From SZUA-100 sp965248135 (GTDB lineage: Bacteria > Pseudomonadota > Alphaproteobacteria > Rhizobiales > Rhizobiaceae), in NCBI GenBank assembly GCA_965248135.1, contig CBDFIN010000012.1:1302001-1366000 (forward strand): DNA of 64,000 nucleotides, given 5' to 3'. Within the stretch, counting starts at the first letter, position 1, and each line of letters starts with the position of its first letter. Shown here piece after piece: positions 8,229-16,288 of this stretch. Under the pieces are notes generated by a model, which saw only the letters and a list, made by a program, of their open reading frames with translations, was not told the origin of the DNA and made no database searches. A program made the position numbers and the translations under genes.

Positions 8229-10007
8229 TTAATTGCCATTGAAATAGTCATCCAGGCCGCCATTATCATCATCTTCAAGCGAAGGGTCGACAAGCGGCGG
8301 TTCATCTTCCCTCACCCTGACATCGACAATTTTGGCACCTGGAAATTTTGCCATGATTGCCGCAACCGCAGGCGAATTTTCCGCATCGGCCACCTGCATT
8401 TCGCGAAGGGCTTCTTCCTGTTCCTTCCTGGTTGCCTCGCCTTCACTCTTGCTGGCAACCACCATCCAGCGTTCCCCGGTCCAGGCCTGCAGTTTGGCGG
8501 AAATGTCGTTGATGAAACTGGCCGGACAGTTGCCACTAAGGCCGATCTCTATCCGGCCTTTGGCGAAGCTCACCAGACGGACATGGTTGCGGAGCGCCAG
8601 CTTAAAAGCGATATCACGCTTTTGTTCCGCGATCGCCAAAAGATCGTCGAACGTATTGATTTGCACCGCAGCAACCAGCTCCGCCTTGGGTGCTGCCGGG
8701 GCCGCAGGCATTGGCGAGATTGCTTGCCGGGGCAAAGCCGCGCCACCGGTGGGGTGGCTGTGGCCTGCGGCCGAAGAACCGCCTGCCGGCGAGGCCGGGC
8801 CTGCCATTTTCGACGGTGATGTTTCACCAAGTTGCCGCAAAGCCTCGTCCGGGGTTGGCAGATCGGCTGCGTGGGTCAACCGCACCAGCACCATATCGGC
8901 TGCCGCCAGCGGGCGCTCGCAGTTCTGCACTTCAACAATGCCCTTCAACAACATCTGCCAGGCCCGGCCAAGAACCCGGGGCGATAATTTTTCAGCAAAT
9001 TCCTTGCCGCGCAGCCGTTCCTGTTCGGGCAAAGAGCGGTCATCAGCCGCCGCCGGCACAAAGCGTACCCGGGTGACGTAATGGACAAAATCCGCCAGAT
9101 CCGCCAACACGGTTGCCGGGTCGGCGCCCGAATCATATTGTGATTTTAACTCCCCAAGGGCCGCAGGGGTATCGCCTTTCATGACATGTTCAAAAAGATC
9201 AATCACCCTGGTGCGGTCGGCAAGGCCGAGCATTTTGCGTACATCATCGCCCGGCACCTCACCATCGGCATAGGCAATCGCCTGATCAAGCAGCGACAGG
9301 GCATCGCGCACCGAACCCTCCGAGGCGCGCGCGATCATTGCTGAAGCGTCTTTTGCCACTGTAATCTCTTCCAGTGCGGCGATCTTTTCCAGATGGGCGA
9401 CCATTTCCGCCGTCTCAATGCGGCGCAGGTCAAACCGCTGACAGCGCGACAACACCGTGACAGGAACCTTGCGGATTTCGGTGGTGGCGAAGATGAACTT
9501 CACATGTTGTGGTGGCTCTTCCAGGGTTTTCAGCAATCCATTGAAGGCGCTTTTGGAAAGCATGTGCACTTCATCGATAATATAGACCTTGTAGCGGGCC
9601 GAAATCGGACGGTACTGGGTCGAGGCGATAATGTCGCGGATATCGTCGATGCCGGTATGGGAGGCGGCGTCCATCTCCATCACATCGACATGGTGTCCAG
9701 CCATGATCTCGGCGCAGTGTTGGCCCATTTCTGCAAGCCCAATATCGGGCCCATCCTTTGCTTCGGTCTGGTAATTCAGCGCCCGCGCCAAAATGCGGGC
9801 GGTGGTGGTTTTGCCCACCCCTCTCACCCCGGTGAGCATATAGGCCTGGGCAATCCGGCCCGATGCAAAAGCGTGTGAAAGGGTCTGCACCATCGGTCCC
9901 TGACCGATCAGGCCGGCAAACGATTGCGGCCGGTATTTTCGGGCCAGCACCCGGTAGCCACCGCTATCTTCTGCAATATCCTTGGGTTTGTCCTGCCGGT
10001 CGGTCAT
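8229..10007 (-). CDS. dnaX: DNA polymerase III subunits gamma and tau
   Basis: About 592 residues from the ATG at 10007; the frame is open to an ATG at 10106, giving 625, and neither has a strong ribosome-binding site. The clamp-loader AAA+ domain is intact: RKYRPQSF, Walker A GVRGVGKTTTARI, Walker B region YIIDEVHMLSKSAFNGLLKTLEEPP and sensor 1 FIFATTE. The usual zinc-binding Cys cluster is weak. A Pro/Ala-rich linker follows, then a tau-like C-terminal domain ending in an acidic tail. It loads the sliding clamp at replication forks. It is the first gene of dnaX-ybaB-ybaK, just downstream of the SRP RNA on the same strand. No obvious A-tract frameshift site for gamma was noticed. Confidence 0.95.
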   Translation of the reverse strand: MTDRQDKPKDIAEDSGGYRVLARKYRPQSFAGLIGQGPMVQTLSHAFASGRIAQAYMLTGVRGVGKTTTARILARALNYQTEAKDGPDIGLAEMGQHCAEIMAGHHVDVMEMDAASHTGIDDIRDIIASTQYRPISARYKVYIIDEVHMLSKSAFNGLLKTLEEPPQHVKFIFATTEIRKVPVTVLSRCQRFDLRRIETAEMVAHLEKIAALEEITVAKDASAMIARASEGSVRDALSLLDQAIAYADGEVPGDDVRKMLGLADRTRVIDLFEHVMKGDTPAALGELKSQYDSGADPATVLADLADFVHYVTRVRFVPAAADDRSLPEQERLRGKEFAEKLSPRVLGRAWQMLLKGIVEVQNCERPLAAADMVLVRLTHAADLPTPDEALRQLGETSPSKMAGPASPAGGSSAAGHSHPTGGAALPRQAISPMPAAPAAPKAELVAAVQINTFDDLLAIAEQKRDIAFKLALRNHVRLVSFAKGRIEIGLSGNCPASFINDISAKLQAWTGERWMVVASKSEGEATRKEQEEALREMQVADAENSPAVAAIMAKFPGAKIVDVRVREDEPPLVDPSLEDDDNGGLDDYFNGN

Positions 10008-10137
10008 TGATGAATGTAAATCGCCTGATTCCTGTCTGCGCGCGCCAGCGCGGCTAAGGAAAGTGTAGCGGTTGGCGTCCAGATTGTCGCCCGGAAAATC
10101 AGCCATATTCGATTAATGCGAAAGATGCGACTTTAGC

Positions 10138-10234
10138 GGGAGGCTGGCACAGTGACCCGCGCCCGATCTCGTTGGGGCTGCTTCCTTCCGGACCTGACCC
10201 GGTTGGCGAGTGGTGCGTCCACAGCCAGCCTCCC
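10138..10234 (-). ncRNA. ffs: Signal recognition particle RNA, small (4.5S) type
   Basis: On the minus strand the segment contains GGTCAGGTCCGGAAGGAAGC, the universally conserved SRP helix 8 tetraloop region. It is closed by terminal arms GGGAGGCTGGC (10224-10234) and GCCAGCCTCCC (10138-10148), giving a single hairpin of about 97 bases, the standard length of the small bacterial form. It lies directly upstream of dnaX, a common alphaproteobacterial position. The RNA binds Ffh and guides nascent membrane proteins. Confidence 0.95.
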
Positions 10235-10295
10235 TGCCCACCATATCGCGGCTGAGGTGAAGAAAAGCAAGTCGTATCAGAAAAAAAGGTGATAT

Positions 10296-10724
10296 GTGTC
10301 GGCCATGGCAGATTTTGTTCTTGATAACAGATTGGAGCGGGATTCCTGTTTTGTTGGCCGGTTACCGTTGTGTCAGCTGCGACTGATCAATGACAGCCGG
10401 TGGTGTTGGCTGTTGCTGGTGCCAATGCGTGACGGGCTGGTGGAAATCCATGATCTCACCAGCGGCGACCACAATATGCTTGCCGGTGAAACTGCCGATG
10501 TCTCAAAGCGGTTAAAGCAGCTGACCGGTGCGGAGAAAATCAACACTGGTGCGCTGGGAAATATCGTAAGACAGCTACATATTCACGTTGTCGCCCGCAG
10601 TGTGGGTGATCACAACTGGCCCGGCCCGATCTGGGGCTACGGCGCATCCGTCCATTATGAAAAAGACGCAGCTGAAAAGCTCATCAGCCGGCTGCAGGGG
10701 AGACTTGATGACCGCTTTCTTTGA
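10296..10724 (+). CDS. HIT-family protein
   Basis: 142 residues from GTG 10296, which has AAGGTGAT at suitable spacing; an ATG at 10305 is the alternative. It is a small histidine-triad (HIT) domain protein with the core QLHIHVVAR near residue 95 and DHNWPGPIWG at the end. The triad is degenerate: the third His is replaced, as in a known alphaproteobacterial subgroup. HIT proteins hydrolyse or transfer nucleotides, but activity here is uncertain because of the substitution. Its 3' end overlaps the start of nudC by 17 bases, so the two are translationally coupled and both relate to nucleotide clean-up. Confidence 0.8.
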   Translation: MSAMADFVLDNRLERDSCFVGRLPLCQLRLINDSRWCWLLLVPMRDGLVEIHDLTSGDHNMLAGETADVSKRLKQLTGAEKINTGALGNIVRQLHIHVVARSVGDHNWPGPIWGYGASVHYEKDAAEKLISRLQGRLDDRFL

Positions 10725-11664
10725 GCAAACGCCATCGCCTGAACATTCCGCCGGCCTGGTATTTTCCGGCGGGACCATCGAGCGGCGGAGCGAACGACGG
10801 GCGCCGGATTGCCTCGAGCAGGCGCTGGCTGATACGGCTGGCCGCATCATCATGTTTGCCGAGGGAAGAGTGCTGGTAAATTTTTCCGCCGCAGCCGCAA
10901 ATCCGCTGTTTCAAATGCAACAGATCGCGCCGTTCAACCCGCGTCTTGATGCGGCGGTGCTGCTGGGATTTGACGATGGCAGACCTTTGTTGGCGATACC
11001 GGCCGACATCAATATGGTCGATGATGACGCCGGCCTTCCCAGCTCAATCAAGGCAATCGACTATCGTTCGCTGGCCATTCAGGGTCTGTTGTCCGCTCCG
11101 CAAATGGGGCAGGTGGCGCAAGGGGCTGCACTCTTGGCCTGGCACGCTTCGCACCGTTATTGCTCGCGTTGCGGCAAGGAAAGCCAACCGGCTGACGGTG
11201 GCTACCGGCGTCACTGCGCCAATTGTCAAAGTGAGCATTTTCCCCGCACCGATCCGGTGGTCATCATGCTGGTGGTCGACGGTGAACGTTGTTTGCTTGG
11301 CCGCGGCCATCAATGGCCGCAGGGCGTTTATTCGGCTCTTGCCGGCTTTGTCGAACCGGGCGAAACCATCGAAGCGGCCGTGCGTCGGGAAATTGGTGAG
11401 GAATCAGGTATCATAACCAGACGAGTGCAATATCAGGCCAACCAGCCCTGGCCATTTCCCCACTCGCTGATGATCGGCTGTTTTGCCGAAGCCGTCTCGA
11501 CAGCAATAACCATGGATGAAGACGAGTTGCAGGACTGCCGCTGGTTCACCCTGGACGAGGTTACCCTGGCGCTTGAAAATTCCGACAGGGCGGGATTTTC
11601 CGTGCCGCCGAAAATGGCGATTGCCTATCATTTGATCGACTACTGGGCCAGAAAAATGAGGTGA
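10708..11664 (+). CDS. nudC: NADH/NAD-capped RNA pyrophosphatase NudC
   Basis: 318 residues from ATG 10708, which follows AGGGGAG and overlaps the HIT gene. The layout is a divergent N-terminal domain, a zinc ribbon (CSRCGKE with CANCQSEH, about residues 150-175), then a Nudix domain with the box GFVEPGETIEAAVRREIGEE and the NudC-specific QPWPFPHSLM motif. All catalytic Glu residues of the Nudix box are present. It hydrolyses NADH and removes NAD caps from RNA. A longer frame upstream of 10708 reads through the HIT gene and is not needed. Confidence 0.93.
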   Translation: MTAFFEQTPSPEHSAGLVFSGGTIERRSERRAPDCLEQALADTAGRIIMFAEGRVLVNFSAAAANPLFQMQQIAPFNPRLDAAVLLGFDDGRPLLAIPADINMVDDDAGLPSSIKAIDYRSLAIQGLLSAPQMGQVAQGAALLAWHASHRYCSRCGKESQPADGGYRRHCANCQSEHFPRTDPVVIMLVVDGERCLLGRGHQWPQGVYSALAGFVEPGETIEAAVRREIGEESGIITRRVQYQANQPWPFPHSLMIGCFAEAVSTAITMDEDELQDCRWFTLDEVTLALENSDRAGFSVPPKMAIAYHLIDYWARKMR

Positions 11665-11887
11665 CAGGATTGGCGCGCTGGCTGCGCTGGCTGGATTGAA
11701 TATTGTCGCGAATAGGGCTTTTGCCGTCAAGCGTATTTGAGCTATAGGCGGTGAGGAAAACGAAGCCGACGCGCTGCGATCGACCTTTTCATATTGGCTG
11801 ATCAAATCGAGGCTTGAACCTTGATGCATGATGGCTATATTGCGGCGACTTTGTTTGGGCCGGCCTTGCCGTCTTTTGCAACGTCGA

Positions 11888-11977
11888 GGAGAGGTGGCCG
11901 AGTGGTCGAAGGCGCACGCCTGGAAAGTGTGTAGGCGGGGAACCGTCTCCAGGGTTCGAATCCCTGTCTCTCCGCCA
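11888..11977 (+). tRNA. tRNA-Ser (GGA)
   Basis: A 90-base cloverleaf. The acceptor GGAGAGG pairs with TCTCTCC, then G and an encoded CCA (11975-11977). The D arm is GCCGAGTGGTCGAAGGC. The anticodon loop CTGGAAA gives anticodon GGA. A long variable arm typical of class II tRNA-Ser follows, then a T arm with GGTTCGAATCC. A deleted integrase gene begins 130 bases downstream, as expected if an element once integrated at the 3' end of this tRNA. Confidence 0.97.
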
Positions 11978-12109
11978 GGCATTTTCAATAGAGTAAATTC
12001 TAACTAGCTGTAATTACAGCAAAAATGTTCATTTTTTAATTTATACTTTACCAATTAATCCATAATTTGCAAAACATATTGCGTAACATTCAGCGCAACA
12101 CGGTTCATC

Positions 12110-12721
12110 ATGGGCATCTCGCGACGCGGCAAAATAGGGCTGTTCCAGCATTTCAGGCGTGTGCCTAAACGCTATCAGGCAATAGATAATCGTGAACTTG
12201 TCAGAATGGCTCTTCATACCACCGACGGGAAAATCGCTCAAATCAAGGCGGCTGAGATAGAGGCCCTTCAAGATGCCCGGTGGGAAGCCTTGTTAACAGG
12301 CCGTTCCGGGGAGGCAAAGCAATACTATGAAAAACCGAGAATTATTGCCGAACTACGCGGCCTCGCCTATTTGCAGGTCGGGCGCGATTTGAAGACCAAA
12401 TACTCCAAACGAGAAATTCCAATGATGGGAGTATCATTGGAAGCCATGCGTCGTCATCCAGCCGGATTTCCCCGATATCAAGGGAAAGCGACAACCTGGT
12501 CCAATACGGTCACAAAATATCTTCGAGAAAATGAGTTGCTGGAATCTGATGAGCATTCCGCCTATTCGCTGCGGCATGCTTTGTCAGACCGGCTGCAGAA
12601 CGCAGGATGCGAAGATCGAACCCGAAAGGAAATTTTAGGCCATCGCCCCGAGGGGGTTATTTACGGAACGGGAGCATCATTGGAGATCAAGGCTCAATGG
12701 CTGTCAAACGTGGCTTTTTGA
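12110..12721 (+). pseudogene. Tyrosine recombinase (DUF6538-type integrase) with internal deletion
   Basis: A 203-residue frame that joins two separated parts of a phage/ICE integrase of about 400 residues. Residues 1-90 match the N-terminal part (HFRRVPKRYQ, then the DARWEALL region). From about residue 95 the sequence jumps to the C-terminal catalytic part: SKREIP, YSLRHALSDRL with the His and Arg of the active site, LGHRPEG, then the IYGTG region that should carry the nucleophilic Tyr. The middle, with the first catalytic Arg and the Lys, is missing, so it should be inactive. The frame itself is intact. It lies just after tRNA-Ser, the likely attachment site. It is read as a relic of an integrated element. 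Confidence 0.75.
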
Positions 12722-13002
12722 GATAGAAACGAGGCGGCACGGTCATAAGTCTTGTGTCCATCCAATATCTTTTCCCGCTCTTGTTCCAGTCGCTCGAAAA
12801 TCACTGCAAATGGACTGTGGCCTTGTTCACGCACATGCCGTGCAATATGCCGGGCAACAATTTCCATCGCATTTTCCATGCGTTTGAAAGTGACTTCCGT
12901 TTCGCCATTACAATGAAATTTTTCCATGAATATGATGTGTGGTTTTACCAACATCTGCACCAGAGACGTAATAACGTCATGGAGTAGTCGAATTATTCTC
13001 AT
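12694..13002 (-). CDS. Hypothetical protein in the recombinase remnant region
   Basis: About 102 residues from the ATG at 13002; the frame continues upstream to 13116 but that part crosses an inverted repeat. The sequence is mostly helical and charged (KRMENAMEIVARHIARHVREQ, FERLEQEREKILDGH). I do not recognise the family. Its 3' end overlaps the deleted integrase on the other strand by 28 bases. Amino-acid composition looks like a real protein rather than a shadow frame, but the start is weakly supported. Confidence 0.4.
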   Translation of the reverse strand: MRIIRLLHDVITSLVQMLVKPHIIFMEKFHCNGETEVTFKRMENAMEIVARHIARHVREQGHSPFAVIFERLEQEREKILDGHKTYDRAASFLSQKATFDSH

Positions 13003-13019
13003 TATTTCGCCAACACCCT

Positions 13020-13182
13020 CGCTTTTTCGAAAAGCGACACTTTGTGACGGGTTGCTTTGACAGTCTGGCTGTATTCCCGATAATGAAAGTGTGTCCATAT
13101 TATTGCTGGTGTCCAATGAAACAATGAAGCCTGCTCATCAGGCTTGATCTGGTCATTATAACGCACGCTTTTCGAAAAAGCG
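13020..13182. repeat. 17-bp inverted repeat pair
   Basis: CGCTTTTTCGAAAAGCG at 13020-13036 recurs exactly as its reverse complement at 13166-13182, enclosing about 130 bp. Each arm is itself nearly palindromic around TTTTCGAAAA. The pair lies between a deleted tyrosine recombinase and a broken serine recombinase, so it could be recombinase binding sites or the ends of a small non-autonomous element. Confidence 0.55.
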
Positions 13183-13223
13183 GAACCAGCGAAATTGACG
13201 ACACCTCTCATAATCCCACTGAC

Positions 13224-13286
13224 ATGAAAAATCCTGCCAAGCCGTGGAATAAAGGGCGGGCTGTTGGACAGAAACCGAATATGTAG
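13224..13286 (+). pseudogene. N-terminal scrap of a second integrase
   Basis: A 20-codon frame from ATG to TAG containing KPWNKGRAVGQKP. This resembles the start of a class of tyrosine-type integrases that begin with PWNKGKLIGQK-like motifs. Nothing of the remaining protein follows; the frame of a serine recombinase takes over within about 40 bases. It is read as a rearrangement junction. The match rests on one short motif. Confidence 0.35.
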
Positions 13287-14772
13287 CTCAGCGTGGGAAG
13301 ATTGATATCGTGCGTTTTTTCACCGAGCACTATTCCGGCAGGAAGACTGACAGACCAATAATAGATGAACTGATTGAATTTCTTGCCGACAACCCGGACA
13401 TTGAATTCGTGATTATTGGCGATATTGACCGGTTCACCCGAGGCGGGTCTGAAATCTATCTTGGTCTTAAGCGACGGATGCGTGAACTCGATGTTGTGTT
13501 GATTGATACGACCGGCATCATTCAACCGGAAAGAAACCGGCTTCAGCATCTCGGTGTTGAATATCAGTGGTCAATTGAATCTCCCAGCCACTTTGCTGAA
13601 GTGTTTATGGCGGAAAAGGCGCGAGCGGAGGCCTCCGATATTCTAACCAGAACTATCGGTCAACAGATACAGTTGACACGAGATGGTTATCAGTGCCGGG
13701 GGTCGAATTTTGGCTACAAAAATACCAAGATTACTACTGAAGAGGGAAAGAAAAAGACCATTATGGTGCCGGATGAACAGGAAGCGCCATGGATAATTCG
13801 CATGTTTCAATTGCGGGCGGAGGGAAGTTTAGGGGATGATGCAATCTGTGAGGCTATCAATGCCATGGGTTATCAATCGCGTCAGATGAATATCTATGAC
13901 AAGGAGAGCCGAAAGTCCTTGGTCAGACAAAGCCCCATCAATTAACGCCTAAGCAGCTTCGAAAATATCTCAGCCGCACAATCTACTGCGGGATAAAATG
14001 CGAGCAGTGGAACAATGGCAAACCGGTTCTGGCACCGATTGAACCGTTGATATCGATTGAATTGTTTAATCGGGCCAACAGGGGAAAAATCGTAATAGAA
14101 AAACGCCCCAATGGCGGGTTGGAGATTATTGAAAACCGGGAAGAATATCAAAATCACCGGCACAATCCCGACTTTCTTCTACGTCACATGGTTGCCTGTG
14201 ACCAATGCGGAAAACCACTTGTCGCCTCCCGTTCGAAGGGAAAATCCGGCCAATATTTTGGCTACTACCATTGCAGCAGGGGTCATAAATATATTGGTGT
14301 CAACAAGAGAGAGTTCGAAAAGACGGTTGCCAACTATCTGGAAATGCTTCAGGCCAAGCCAGGATTTCTGCCGCTCTTTCGCGGGGTCGTGGGTAATGTG
14401 TGGATTTTGAAAAACCGTGCGGCAAAGACGGATGCTGATCAGATAAAAACCCATATCGATATACTGCGCCAAAGACAGGCATCAATGATTGAGCGTATTC
14501 CGGCCTGCAAGTCACCGATCGTTCAGGAAAAGCTTGAAAGTCAAGTTTAAGAGCTCGAAGAATGTATAAAACTTTCAGAAAAACAGCTTCGCTCAACCGG
14601 CATTAAAGAGGATGAAATTGCCGCCTATTTCCAGCTTGCAAAAAAGCTGATGGAACACCCTAAACCACACGTGTTTTCCGCCCGAACCAAAGAGAAACTG
14701 GAGAAACCGGGCACTTCATATTCAAAAGCCGACCAACCTACGCTGATCTGGCTGATGGAACACCCGATTTAA
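13262..14772 (+). pseudogene. Large serine recombinase, truncated, frameshifted and with a premature stop
   Basis: Recombinase similarity starts around 13262 (EYVAQRGKIDIVRFFTEHYSG) without the N-terminal segment that carries the catalytic Ser. It continues through the resolvase domain (SGRKTDRPIIDEL, GDIDRFTRGG) to a stop at 13943. A one-base shift just before that stop restores the frame: the linker TPKQLRKYLSRTIYCG continues from 13945 into the recombinase zinc-ribbon region (ACDQCGKPL...CSRGH). A TAA at 14548 interrupts the frame again, and coiled-coil-like sequence continues in frame to the TAA at 14770-14772. Three separate lesions make activity very unlikely. It is a relic of a mobile element in the tRNA-Ser region. 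Confidence 0.8.
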
Positions 14773-14917
14773 CGCTTGTTTACCGGCTTAACGGCGATAC
14801 CGGTTGCGATGAAAACCTGTTGGCTGGGCAACTGTCCATGCAATGGAACTCCTTTGAACAAGATGTTCTTGCAGCCCGCTGGTGAGAGAAGTGCCAACAA
14901 TCCCATTTCCGCCAATA

Positions 14918-15127
14918 TCAGGATTCCGGCTCAATCGCTCTGCCGCGATAATCTTCATAGGCCTCCTCGGCCATGTCATAAAGAATATCCAGAATATCGG
15001 ATATTTCCTCATCGGAATAATTGCGACCGATCATTCCAAGCATACATCTTGCACCGGCAATTGTAATGCGGCAGTCTTTGGAAAAATGCCCACCAGATGT
15101 TTCGGTTTTGTCTCCCTTTTTGTTCAT
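14918..15127 (-). CDS. Small hypothetical protein of the accessory region
   Basis: 69 residues. A positively charged N-terminus is followed by ITIAGARCMLGMIGRNYSDE and an acidic helix (EEISDILDILYDMAEEAYEDY). Small proteins with an SDEEI...ILY...A...Y pattern often accompany integrases and plasmid genes, but I cannot assign a function. It is convergent with the serine recombinase relic and divergent from the toxin-antitoxin pair. Confidence 0.5.
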   Translation of the reverse strand: MNKKGDKTETSGGHFSKDCRITIAGARCMLGMIGRNYSDEEISDILDILYDMAEEAYEDYRGRAIEPES

Positions 15128-15295
15128 TTCGTTCAGTTAAAATGGGGAAACTCTATTCAAAAGCACCTCACCGCGGCTTGGCGTTGTTCATCTGAAATTA
15201 ATGAGCAAGACATTAATTTGCCTGTCACGATCAAACCACTAATCATACAGATAGCTGGTCGGAAAACAGGGTATTTTCTTGCAATTTCCCAACAT

Positions 15296-15312
15296 GTATG
15301 ACATTATCATAC
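15296..15312. promoter_or_regulatory. Candidate operator of the toxin-antitoxin operon
   Basis: Perfect 6-bp inverted repeat GTATGA-CATTA-TCATAC, ending 30 bases before the antitoxin ATG. Ribbon-helix-helix DUF1778 antitoxins bind short palindromes in their own promoters, so this is the natural candidate for autoregulation. The assignment is by position and symmetry only. Confidence 0.6.
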
Positions 15313-15342
15313 GGAGCAGAATTTTTAGTAGAGCAATCGATC

Positions 15343-15609
15343 ATGTCACAAGCCTCAGTCGTAAGCGTTCGGGTTACCAGTAATGAGCGGCAGCTTCTGG
15401 AAGATGCTGCATCGCACACCCGTACCAATCTTAGCGATTTTATTCGCCGTAAGGCCGTTGAAGCAGCAGAAGAAGAATTGCTGGATCGTCGTCTTGTAAC
15501 GATTCCTGCTGAGAGTTGGGAAGCTCTCGAGACATGGATGAATGCCCCGGCCAAAAATATTCCAGCTTTGCGTAAACTGGCTCAATCATCTCCGGTATGG
15601 GAAAAATAG
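15343..15609 (+). CDS. TacA-type (DUF1778) antitoxin
   Basis: 88 residues from ATG 15343; an upstream in-frame start at 15298 would cross the operator-like palindrome and is rejected. The N-terminal SVRVTSNERQLLEDAASHTRTNLSDFIRR has the ribbon-helix-helix pattern of DUF1778 antitoxins. The C-terminal half (about residues 50-88) is the toxin-neutralising tail. Its end overlaps the start of the GNAT toxin gene by 13 bases, the standard order of this type II system. It should repress the operon together with the toxin. Confidence 0.88.
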   Translation: MSQASVVSVRVTSNERQLLEDAASHTRTNLSDFIRRKAVEAAEEELLDRRLVTIPAESWEALETWMNAPAKNIPALRKLAQSSPVWEK

Positions 15610-16109
15610 TGAAGCCACGACCGCTTGAGGAAACCGATAACCGGGCACAATTTGATTGTGGCCGGGAGGTTCTCAACAACTGGTTCCTCCGAAATGCTTG
15701 GCGCAATCACAAGGACGGGGTTTCGCGCACCTATGTGGTTGAAGGCGATGAACCGGGTACGATTGCAGGTTATGTAACTTTAAGCACCGGCTCCATTGAA
15801 CGGGCTTTCGTTTCCAAACGAGATCAACGAAATAAACCAGACCCCTTGCCAATCGTTTTGCTTGGGCAGTTGGCGGTCGATAAAGCCTATCAGGGAAAGG
15901 GCTATGCCAGATCGCTGTTGCAATTTGCCCTGCAAACTTCAGTCAAACTGACCGAGCTGGTTGGTGGATACGGCGTCCTCACCCATCCGCTTGATGATCA
16001 GGTACGGGAGTTTTACCGCAACTGGGGCTTTGAAGATTTACCCCACGATCCCAAGCGGTCAATGTTTGTGCGCATGGTTGATTTGAAGAACAGTGGTTTT
16101 GATAGCTAA
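15597..16109 (+). CDS. TacT-type GNAT acetyltransferase toxin
   Basis: 170 residues. It begins with the KPRPLEETDNRAQFDCGREVLNNWF region typical of GNAT toxins; the acetyl-CoA binding motif is QLAVDKAYQGKGYARSLL and the C-terminal EFYRNWGFEDL carries the conserved Tyr. Toxins of this family acetylate the amino group of charged tRNAs and stop translation. All expected motifs are present and the reading frame is intact, so it is probably active. It overlaps the antitoxin gene by 13 bases. It lies at the edge of the tRNA-Ser accessory region and may stabilise it. Confidence 0.88.
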   Translation: MGKIVKPRPLEETDNRAQFDCGREVLNNWFLRNAWRNHKDGVSRTYVVEGDEPGTIAGYVTLSTGSIERAFVSKRDQRNKPDPLPIVLLGQLAVDKAYQGKGYARSLLQFALQTSVKLTELVGGYGVLTHPLDDQVREFYRNWGFEDLPHDPKRSMFVRMVDLKNSGFDS

Positions 16110-16182
16110 TTGATTTTATGATAATATTTTCCCTATTTTACCAGATATGCATATCGGGAATTTTTACCGCACCAGATTTTTA

Positions 16183-16254
16183 TAGTGGTACGATTCCAAC
16201 ATTTGCATCCCCCTGCAGCACCCTTATTTACAAATGTTGGAATCGAACCACTAG
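16183..16254. repeat. CTAGTGG palindromic repeat, single-hairpin copy
   Basis: 72 bp from TAGTGG to CCACTAG with inner arms GATTCCAACATTTG and CAAATGTTGGAATC. It corresponds to the second hairpin of the 169-bp copies and is the best-paired of the four. It lies between the toxin gene and the dehydrogenase operon, where it may end transcription from the toxin side. Confidence 0.75.
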
Positions 16255-16288
16255 CCATTGATAAATTAGCCAAACTGGAGTCGGTGCA

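Noticed and set aside
8332..9081. Long plus-strand open frame opposite dnaX
   Set aside because: It is a shadow of the dnaX codons in GC-rich sequence, with no recognisable domain.
10588..10707. Longer nudC frame beginning inside the HIT gene
   Set aside because: It overlaps the HIT coding sequence in another frame; ATG 10708 has a ribosome-binding site and gives the usual length.
11978..16254. A complete genomic island with second attachment site
   Set aside because: No repeat of the tRNA-Ser 3' end was found in the region, and the recombinases are broken; only remnants can be claimed.
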